Assembly: GCF_035222275.1 (NCBI RefSeq) | Contig: NC_085886.1 | Coordinates: 2,108,001-2,172,000 of the forward strand | Origin: Podospora bellae-mahoneyi | Taxonomy: Eukaryota > Ascomycota > Sordariomycetes > Sordariales > Podosporaceae | DNA length: 64,000 bases | Reading direction: 5' to 3' | Shown: positions 55,801 to 64,000 of the stretch, one piece after another | How the letters are laid out: every line of letters begins with the position of its first letter | Position numbering within the stretch: the stretch's first letter is position 1 | Made by a program: the position numbers and the translations under genes | The notes under the pieces: model-generated | Told to the model about the DNA's origin: nothing | The model's input: only the letters and a program-made list of their open reading frames with translations | The model's database searches: none

Positions 55801-57267
55801 AGCCGCCAAGCTGCGACAGGCCGAGGAGGAAGATGCCCGTCGCGAGGCTGAGAGACAAGCAAGAATTGCTGAAGAAACTGGGGCCCCCGCGCCAGCCGCC
55901 CAAGCCGCTGTTCCAAAGCCAGAGGGCAAGAAGCCACCTCCGCCCCCTAGCCGAAAGACCCCCAAGGTTGACGACAGGCGGGCCGAGGAGGAGGCCGCAG
56001 CGAAGAAGGCGGAGGAGGGACGTCTTGAGCGCGAGCGTGGCGAGCAGGAGCGTCAGACTCGGGAACTTGAGTAAGTGTTGAACCAGATTGGTTTGTTTAC
56101 AATTCTTACTAACGCCATTCTAGGGAACGCGCAAAGGATCAGGAAGACGAGCTGGCCAAGGAGCGTGCCGAGGCCGATGCCCGTTTGAAAGCACTTGAAG
56201 AGCAAGTCCGCCAAGGCAAGCTCAAGAAGGAAGAGGAGAAGCGCAAGAAAAAGGCAGCGATGGCTGAGGCAAAGGAGCAAGAAGCCAAGCTTGCCCAGCG
56301 CCGTGCTGAGATTGAAGCCGCCCGCAAGCGGGAAGAAGAGCTTCGCAAGCAGCTTGAGGCTCTGGATGTCGAGGACAGCTCATCTGACGATGAAGGCCCT
56401 GAGCAGATTACCCCTCAGGCCTCGACACCTACCTTGGGCGGCAGCCAAGTGGGCGGTAGCCAGGAGCTCGAGCCTGCCCCGCCTACCCCGGTGCCGGCTC
56501 CCGTGCAGTCTCCTCCCCAGATTGTCACCTCTAGCCCCGCCGAGACGGAGAGCCGCAATCCCTATTTCAGAATGAGAGCACAGGCCGCCGAGACAACTCC
56601 GGCGCCGCCAGCACCCCCAGCTCCTGTTGCTCCCCCGCCGCCTCCACAGCCAGATGTTTCGACCAACCCCTTCCACCGCATGACACAGGCGGCCGCGGCC
56701 CCTGCTCCATCCGGCCCGGTCTCTAGGAAGCGTCCCGAAGATGACGGATGGGGATCCGACAAGGAGGACGACGACGAGGATTCGGATGACGACAGACCGG
56801 GACAGGGCGCTGCTCACCTCGCCTCGATCTTGTTCGGCACCATGGCGCCCCCTCGGCCGCTGTCGGCTACGGGCGACAAGTCTGCCGCTGCGTCTCCTCC
56901 GGTGATCTCACCTGTTGCTTCGCCTCCTCCGGCTATCCCTAGCCCTACTGCTGCGGGAGCCCCCCCGGCACCACCCCCGCCTCCGCCCATGCCCGGGATG
57001 GGTGCGCCGCCTCCGCCGCCACCTCCTCCCCCGATGCCCGGGTCTGGGGCACCGACTTCTCCTCCTCCGCCTCCACCTCCCGCTCCAGGTGGCGCGCCTC
57101 CCCCTCCCCCTCCTCCTCCGCCGCCGGGAGGAGCGCCTGCGCCTGCTGCTCCTGCGGGTGGTAGGCCGGCGGCGTTCTTGGGGGAGATTCAAGCTGGAAG
57201 GGCTCTCAGGAAGACGCAGACCAAGGACAAGAGCGGGGCTGCTGTTGCGGGACGGGTGCTGGATTAA
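52835..57267 (+). CDS. pan1: Actin cytoskeleton-regulatory protein PAN1
   Basis: Three exons, 52835-53523, 53584-56070 and 56124-57267, both junctions in phase 2; product 1439 residues. Order of parts: Gln/Pro-rich start with PQPTGF-like repeats; EH domain 1 (~180-270), split by the first intron, with [20 protein letters not shown]; more PTG repeats; EH domain 2 (~435-530) with [20 protein letters not shown]; coiled coils (~620-740 and ~920-1170, very Arg/Glu/Lys-rich); acidic segment (DNDSD-like near 1260); polyproline runs; and a WH2 actin-binding motif near the end ([14 protein letters not shown]). Pan1 links endocytic coats, through NPF motifs bound by its EH domains, to Arp2/3-driven actin assembly at the plasma membrane. 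The length and domain order match other moulds. Confidence 0.97.
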
Positions 57268-58299
57268 TGATGGGGGTTTCTTACAAGGGCTGTTACACCC
57301 GAGGTTTTTTTGCTTGCGGCGGCTGGAGGGAAAATGGTTTCTGGGGGTATAGGGGGGAGGTTGGGGTTACTGTTGTGGCGAGTACCTAATATCGGGATTT
57401 GTGCATGTGTCTGTGGATGGTTGTGCGGCTACCACTCGGCCGGCATGTTGTGCGAGGGTGGTGGTCCAGCCATCATTTTGTTGTTTCTGAGGGGAGTACA
57501 ACATGATGGGGTGTGGGGATGGGGGTGAAAGTGGGAAGGGTGGCGTGTAGTGAAGCTCTGGTATGGTAGGGGGGGGGGGGAGTATATGGTGGGTCAGCTA
57601 GCTAGCTTTTTTCTTAGGTTTTTGAGAATGAAAACTGTTTTTCTATATTGGAGTATTAGCAACCGTCATGGCCTTTCCAAAACAGGCAGAATTATGTGAC
57701 AATGGTATATCAAATTATGGCCACATTTGCGGTTCCTTAGCTTTCATTCCCGAGGGGCTCCGGGGTGTTTGGGTTGGGTTCAATTGAAGGGGGGGCGATC
57801 GGAATTTTGTTGAGATGGATGATGGGTTGCCGAATTATGGGGTTACGGGGGGGAAGAATGGGAGCTGGGTAACTACGAATATTGAAATGGAGAGGGCTGG
57901 GGAGTAAGTAAATTGATGATGGTTCAAGAACGGATAAGGGAAGCTAGTTATCTGTATATCGAGCTGGCGGTTGCTTGTTCAGCTGAGGAAAGACATGGTT
58001 TGTCTGTGTTCAAGTGGTGTGTATGTTGTTACTCAGGGAGGATGAGACCAGGCATGGGGGCTGTTAGTTTCATGCGGACAGGATGCAGTGCTCAAGGTTT
58101 GAGTGAGATGGGGTTTGAGGTTGAGACATTAGATCTGCTTTGTGCGAGGTTGTTGCTTTTGGGGGTGGTGGTTGACTGGTTGCTTCAACGGCATTCCAGT
58201 TTGGATCCCTTTTTTCGTCCTGAAGGGAGGATGCCCCCCCATCTCAGTTGAGCCTCGCACCTGCCTGGCGCGAACCCTGAGGGTTTGCCTCACTAACTG

Positions 58300-59400
58300 G
58301 TGGATATTCACCTTATGGTTGCCGGCAGATTCTGAGCACGATATACAGATATCTTTCTCGGACGTCAAGGCTGCTGGGTGTCTGGTCAGTGATTCTGAAG
58401 ATCATTGTCCTGTCTCTAGCTTCTTGAGCGCTTGGGAACTGGTACCCGCAGTGGGCTCTCGCCTAGTAAATCAGGGGGAACTTGTGATTAATGGGCTGCG
58501 GTGCGGTGCGGTCGTGAGGGCTACGCTTCGTCGGACATGATAGTGAAGCGGGCGGACTGTGGATATCTTCTTCGTTGAGGCATACGAACTGGCAAATGGA
58601 AGAGGTTCTCGGTTTACCCGTGCCGCTTTTTTCGCCGTTTTGCGTGCTTGCCTGCCAGAGATAGATGGGCTTCATCTTCATCGGGTGGGACTTCATTGAT
58701 GGCGGTTGCGGAAGTCCATTTTGGTGGATAGTTCTCCTCGTCATCAGGCAAGTTGGCAAGTCCTTCGGCAACGAGTCTGTCCTCCTTTCTCCTCGGAGGG
58801 CATTCTTGCTGGCTCAAGGTCGGAAAGAGGTATCCGTAGTTGCCTTGGGCTTTCTCTCCTTCATAAACCTAGATCATGGGGCTTATCAACGGTGGATCTC
58901 TGTTCCATGAGTTGGCAAACCTTGAGCAAATCACTTTCTCTCTTGCTTAGAAGATACTCCGCGATATCTCTGTATAGACCTTTTGCTCTTCTCGTTCACC
59001 CTCTCCTATCCCCAATGGATGGGAAACCACGGTTGTTGATTACAGTAGACCATTATGGTGGATATCTCGACACTCTCCCATATTATAAGGCTTATTACTC
59101 GGTGGGACCTCCTCCCCTCCCTTTATGTGAGCTGGCAAGCTCCTGACAAATTACCTTTTCTTTCCCAAGAGACGTTTCTTGTCACTTGCATTTCTTGCGT
59201 GCTTCCTTCGTTGGGTCTCTTTGCCCCCATCTCACATGGACCTCCTTCCTCCCCCCCTTTCAGTGTTTGTGAGCTGGCAACCTCCCAGCAAGTCAATCCC
59301 CTCCCCCCTTTTTTCCTTTTTTTTTCGGTCAAACTCCCCCCTTTGATAGGTTAAATTGAGATAAATGTGGATATCGGGTCGTTGATTCGTAGGGCGTTGT
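58300..59400. repeat. Degenerate tandem repeat, period about 165 bp
   Basis: The anchor GTGGAT(A) recurs at 58300, 58559, 58724, 58892, 59059 and 59367; three consecutive spacings are 165, 168 and 167. A second anchor, (C/T)TGGCAA, recurs at 58589, 58753, 58912, 59132 and 59274, in the same order. The last two copies are clearest: GACCTCCT, then GTGAGCTGGCAA, about 142 bases apart. The copies are strongly diverged. Confidence 0.6.
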
Positions 59401-59750
59401 CCTATCATGTCCTGAAGCCGTTGATTTGCAGCAACAAAGTTAAGGTAGGTCATGCACAAGCGAGAGAGAGAGAGTTGTGTCTTGTAAGGCAGACAGCCGT
59501 TTGGTGTAAAGATATCAAAAAATCCAGGAGGTTGGGAAGGGAGGGAGTGTTGGGCAAAGGGGTGTGTGGGTGTGTGTGGTGGCGGCGGCTCAAGAAGTTA
59601 GGTGCCAATTGCGTTACTTCGTTTCTTTGCTTGTGTGCTGATTGTCTTTGCATACACATGGGCTTTCTTACATGAAAGTTGAGCTTGAGGGGGAGTGGTT
59701 GATTGGTTGGATGGGTGAGCGAGCGGGAAGGATTTACTTGCCCTGTCGAG

Positions 59751-59751
<1 letters not shown>

Positions 59752-59799
<48 letters not shown>
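59752..59799. repeat. (GAT)n microsatellite
   Basis: Perfect GAT trinucleotide run of 16 units. Confidence 0.9.
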
Positions 59800-62730
59800 A
59801 AAGAGGAGATAACAAACTTCAATCCCTAGATCTTGAGATCAGACACACACAAAGAATATGGGGTGATGGAAGATGCAAGCGAAAATGGGCCGAGATGGAA
59901 ATGGATCCCTTGACCTGCAAGAGGCGTATAGCTGCAGATGGGGAATATGCAGATGTAGTGGATGTCTGTCTGTCTGTTCGTTCTACTCTACATTGGACAG
60001 ATACCTTACCTTAACCGCCCGCCGGCTCGTCTGAGGGACAAGCAGCAAAACGTCAAAGTGTGAAACGCACTTATGCAGTCGGTTTGGGAGGAGGGAGATA
60101 TCCTTCGGACTTTCTACTACAGTGATAGCTATCAAGCAGTATTTTGTTTGCCGACTTGTACATGTCACCTGGATGTCAACGAGGCTCGAGAGCCATGCGA
60201 GCACACAGACTCGAGGGAGCAACGATGGGCCCAGGGATGGTGGAATCGTCAAGGGAAAAATCCAACGGTCGGTCGCAGAAGAGGCAAAGGAAGAGACGCT
60301 GATGTGTTGGCTCGATCCAAGGTGTGGTTCAGGGTGTGATCGGGACACGGATGGAATTCCTTCGGGGATATAAATGGATATAATCCTTATAGGGTTTTGC
60401 AGGCACGGGGATCACACGGTTCGCTTCTTCTGCTTCTTCAGGTTCCCATCCTTGTCTTCCTCCGGCTCTTGAACCCGTAGAGCAGATATGGTAACGCGTG
60501 GTGGGGAATGGTGGAGGAGGGGTTCAGCTGGTGTGGACTGGACATCGAAATAAAATAAATAAATTCCTGTGAATTGGCCGTGAATGTGTGAAGCGGTGGT
60601 GTGAGCTGGGCTTTGCCGGGATCTTGATTACCGCCAGTATAGTCCGGGTTAGTGCCCTGTTTGAAGTTGAGTCACGCCTTGGGAAGCCATCACTATTAGT
60701 GCCAGCTACCCAGTTTTGAGAAGGATACAGTATCTCTGGCACCCTCGGCTCGGTACATACATTCCACAAGAGATCTAGTAAATATCTGATAGTCCTGAAA
60801 ATTTGCTGGGCCGGATCGCGAGAGGAGGAGATGGTTCACGATCTGGTGGATCGGTAAAATGATCAAAAAGAGGAACCTCGGGCAGCCGGCCCCATCGTAT
60901 GTGCATCATGTTTACTAACGCTGGACTTGCCGATGCGATGCCGATATCTGGTGGATCCAGATGACACTTCCTTGACTGTATGTATCGAAACGAGCTACGA
61001 ACTTGGTCGATACGGAGGCATGAGCTGGCCAATGATGTCATTTGCGACTATTCAACGTCCACCATTCCAGACGAGTACGCACTGATTCAAATGCCGGCGT
61101 CGAGATGGCGTGAAGCTGGTGCGGTCCGCAGAGTTGGGACCACGGAGAAAGATGGTGAGCAGATGGTGCCAGAGACGGCGAGAGGGTGCCGTTGAACGTT
61201 GGAGGGGAAGGTCGAGACGACGACCTGGTGTATGAAGTCGCTGCTGTCCTGGCCTGTCGTTGGTACGTCAGGGCAGTTGGGTTGAGGTTGATAGATCTGG
61301 CCCTCGACCTCGTTCCATGTCGGAAGCACTGCGACTCGAGATCCGACCGAGGGCTGCGATTGGTTGAGGGGCAAGATATGCGCGGCCGAAACGCGTAGGT
61401 TCGCGTCCAGTCGTTTGCACTTTGATAAACAAAAGCGCGACGGCGCCGTCTCCCGTTGGACGGTTGGGACGGTTAGAGAATAACTGCCAAACGTGCTCGA
61501 CCTCTCTCAATCAACTGGCTTCAACTGCCTCTCGACTGGCTCGCCGGCCCATCCGCCTTGCACGGCAGGCAGACTGAAGCAGAGGCAGAGGAAAGCTGCG
61601 TCTGCCGTGCACATCGCCCATCTGCTCGGCCCAGTTCACTTAAGCACCGGGCGGCCAGGCCGGTCCCCAGTCCAGTCCCCTCCCCGCGCCCTAGGGATCG
61701 TGCATCCCTCTGCACAGCCCACTTTTAGCCCGTTCTAGTGAATTCACGAGAGGAATTTACGGGAGGGTTTTCTCCCCGCTCCTGTACTGTACTGTGCTCA
61801 GATATCTTTCCCACTCTTCATCCCGAAACGAAAAGAAGCGACGAAGAACACAGACAGGATACCTTACACTACATGGTAATAACTGTATACCTATTCCTGA
61901 CGACATCGCCGAGAGCAGCATCTGCACATCTGGACCTGGGACCAACTCAAGGCTTGAACCACCACTTACATAGACGACGACTTTCCTGCTCTGCCGCACC
62001 CCTGCACCCGAAGACGACTAGCCCCCCTCCCTGTCCGAGGTCAGCCCGCGTCTTCCCACTCGTCCACTCCGTTGGCCTGTTCTCCGCTCCCTGCCTGCTC
62101 GCTGCCCCACCCCACGGCCTTCTTGGATTCTTGGAACAAAGTGTGGTGAGCTGGCAGACGGGCTCTCTTTCTCACACGCCCCCCCCCCCCTCCCCCAGCC
62201 AGACAGAGAGCACATCCTTCTAGTACCCTACACTACCCTACTACCCGCCCGCGTCAAGCACCACCAACCTTACCTCCCTCGACTCCTCTCTTCCCTCCCA
62301 CTTCCCCTCCCTCGACTCAACCTGACATCCGTATCGTGAAGAAGCAACGATAACCCCGCGACACCAAGATCGGTAACACTCATCGGTCTTCAGTCCTCTC
62401 ACTCACTGTGCTGTGTCGCTCACTGTCGCCAAGCGCCCACCCTCATCCATTACACGAGAAGGACGACGACCATCCCTTGCCTCACCGCCCCCCACAATTC
62501 CATCAAACCAGATCCGCACCACAAGTGGAGGTAAGAAAAGAGCTTTAACAGTCTTTGATCCTTTCCCTCACTGTCGTCACACCATCTTCTTATCCGATCG
62601 CTGTCGACGCCCGACTCCTTGCCCGGCCGAGCGCGTCCCGTCTCATCTCATTGACACATCAGCGACTGACCAACAGCTCAAGGGCACCATCGATATAACC
62701 ACATCGCTCCACTCCACAGCTCGGCCTGAC

Positions 62731-64000
62731 ATGGCCAAGCCGCCGCGTTTTCAGGCCTCTCAAGCCGGCTTCCCCATCTACGAGGACTTCAACTTCGACC
62801 ATACAGCTCCCATCATCAGCAACGCGCCCATGCCTCCAGCACCGAAGCCGGCCCGACAGCCTCTCCAGAGCGCCGATGCCAATGTCGTACTGAACCCGCC
62901 CACATCAAGGTTTGTCAAGCAATCACCACTGAAGCCGAGTGCTCCGCCATCCAATATGCCGCTCACCCCGATGAAGTCGTCTCGAAGCAGCAAGCTCAGC
63001 ATGGTTCAGATGATGCCGCCAAGCAACTTTCAGCAGCAAGGGACCGACTCGCCCGAGAAGAGACAACCTGTAATGTCGAGGTTCAAGACGGTCGCCCAAA
63101 AACCTCAGCAGTCCGACTTCAACATTCAGCAGTTCATGGGCAAGGAAAACTCACATCCCATGATTTTCCCCGCGCCACCCCAACCACAACAGTTCAACCT
63201 ACCTCTGGAGCATTATTACCAAAAACCGTCAGGAAAGCGATTGTTGGAGGCTGCACCGATCAAGGAACTGAGGCCTGCCAAGAAGCAAAGGGTGGACGAC
63301 GCGCTGCCACCGCACGACTCATTCCCGCAGATTATCGATGATGGATCAAAGCCAGGACACAGCTATGCGACTTTGATTGGGATGGCCATTCTCCGCTCAC
63401 CACAGCGACGATTGACACTGGCTCAGATCTACAAGTGGATTTCTGACACATATTCCTTCTACAATGCCAACGATGCGGGGTGGCAGAACAGCATCCGTCA
63501 TAACCTGTCTCTCAACAAGCACTTCATCAAGCAGGAACGACCCAAGGATGATCCGGGCAAGGGCAACTATTGGGCAATTGAACCGGGCGCAGAACACTTG
63601 TTCATGAAGGAAAAGCCCTCGAGGAAAGCGGCCGCCCCATCAGCTGAGAATATGCCGGTCATGTCGACGCGTCTCGAGCCCTCTCAACCACAAATGCCTC
63701 AATTTCACGAACCGATTTTGCCGCCTCAGCTTCCCATCGCACCCAACTCTCTGCCGCAATTACCGCCAATGCCATCATCGCAACAGCTAGCTCCTGCAAG
63801 CCACTTGCCGGAGCTTTCATCCGACGCCACCATTCCAGCTTCCGATCTGGCCACCGTCGATGACGGGCATGACAGGCTTGGGGAGAATGACCTTCACGAC
63901 AACAACCTGTACTCTCCTCTGCCTGCGGCCATGCACTCCTCGCCTCCCGTTCCCAAACGTGTGGAATCGAGACACAGTAACACCCCCCCACCTCAGAGGC
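62731..64000 (+). CDS. Forkhead transcription factor, partial (3' end beyond the window)
   Basis: Open from ATG at 62731 to the window edge, 423 codons so far, without an intron. Residues ~1-205 are Pro/Gln/Ser-rich with no FHA domain visible. The forkhead domain spans about 208-295: KPGHSYATLIGMAILRSPQR, LTLAQIYKWISDTYSFYN, then the recognition helix GWQNSIRHNLSLNKHF and the wing KGNYWAIEPGAEHLF. Absence of an FHA domain before the forkhead favours a Sep1/Hcm1-type factor (cell-cycle, septation genes) over Fkh1/Fkh2, but the assignment is tentative. The part after the domain is disordered. A CT-rich leader with a probable 5'-UTR intron (62531-62676) precedes it. Confidence 0.92.
   Translation, partial: MAKPPRFQASQAGFPIYEDFNFDHTAPIISNAPMPPAPKPARQPLQSADANVVLNPPTSRFVKQSPLKPSAPPSNMPLTPMKSSRSSKLSMVQMMPPSNFQQQGTDSPEKRQPVMSRFKTVAQKPQQSDFNIQQFMGKENSHPMIFPAPPQPQQFNLPLEHYYQKPSGKRLLEAAPIKELRPAKKQRVDDALPPHDSFPQIIDDGSKPGHSYATLIGMAILRSPQRRLTLAQIYKWISDTYSFYNANDAGWQNSIRHNLSLNKHFIKQERPKDDPGKGNYWAIEPGAEHLFMKEKPSRKAAAPSAENMPVMSTRLEPSQPQMPQFHEPILPPQLPIAPNSLPQLPPMPSSQQLAPASHLPELSSDATIPASDLATVDDGHDRLGENDLHDNNLYSPLPAAMHSSPPVPKRVESRHSNTPPPQR

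Larger units (their letters stand above)
57268..62730. other. 5.5-kb gene-poor region upstream of the forkhead gene
   Basis: The first part is G-rich PAN1 3' flank. A degenerate tandem repeat of about 165 bases occupies ~58300-59400 and a GAT microsatellite lies at 59752-59799. From ~61900 the sequence becomes C-rich and leader-like. A likely 5'-UTR intron runs from GTAAGA at 62531 to CAG at 62676. No protein-coding gene was recognised, although a lineage-specific one cannot be ruled out. Confidence 0.5.

Noticed and set aside
57913-58251. 112-codon frame after PAN1
   Set aside because: No family resemblance, no splice-linked neighbours and it runs towards the degenerate repeat array.
1-64000. 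Search for transposons, retroelements, 5S rRNA genes, tRNAs and CRISPR arrays
   Set aside because: No transposase, reverse transcriptase or integrase motifs, no long terminal or inverted repeats, no 5S or tRNA core and no spaced short repeats were recognised by eye on either strand.

Overview
The window looks like nuclear DNA from a filamentous ascomycete, most likely a Sordariomycete of the Sordariales type. The reasons are compact genes with short introns (about 50-190 nt) that have GTAAGT-like donors and CTAAC/CTGAC branch sites, C-ending codons in highly expressed genes, mould-type proteins (14.8 kDa complex I LYR subunit, DUF1770 protein, Pan1, cobalamin-independent methionine synthase), and long CT-rich leaders. 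All gene models below were built by hand by joining exons across splice sites. No transposon, tRNA, rRNA or CRISPR array was recognised.

Layout: (1) 1-5.2 kb: long leader with an upstream ORF, then a HAL4/SAT4-type kinase (+). (2) 5.2-9.0 kb: gene-poor gap with long microsatellites. (3) 9.0-10.5 kb: proline/glutamine-rich nuclear-looking protein of unknown function (-). (4) 10.5-14.8 kb: second gene-poor gap. (5) 14.8-19 kb: tightly packed RPC19 (+), NUO14.8 (-), BUD31 (+), ZNF511-like (-). (6) 19.5-27 kb: EBS1/SMG7-like NMD factor (+), adenosine kinase (-), ribosomal protein uL2 (-). (7) 29-35 kb: DDT/WHIM chromatin protein (+), DUF1770 protein (-), eRF1 (+). (8) 35.8-41.5 kb: prephenate dehydratase (+), HTD2-like dehydratase (+), PEX3 (-), ATG101 (+). 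(9) 43.3-46.7 kb: large PLP decarboxylase (-). A caspase-domain relic follows at 47.5-48 kb. (10) 48.6-51 kb: methionine synthase (-). (11) 52.8-57.3 kb: PAN1 (+). (12) 57.3-62.7 kb: gene-poor, with a degenerate tandem repeat. (13) 62.7 kb to the end: forkhead factor (+), cut by the window edge.

Most genes are unrelated housekeeping genes; there is no biosynthetic cluster. Adenosine kinase and methionine synthase both serve the methyl cycle. eRF1 and the EBS1-like protein both act at stop codons. PEX3 and ATG101 share a divergent promoter.

The strongest lead is ATG101. Its reading frame continues in phase past a UAG for 106 codons, past a second UAG for 77 more, and ends at UAA. Both stops are UAG followed by G, which is the context that perithecial A-to-I mRNA editing in Sordariomycetes is known to recode to Trp. 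A second lead is a 71-codon open extension in frame behind the eRF1 UGA. A third is a repeated switch from C-ending to G-ending codons partway through several genes on both strands.
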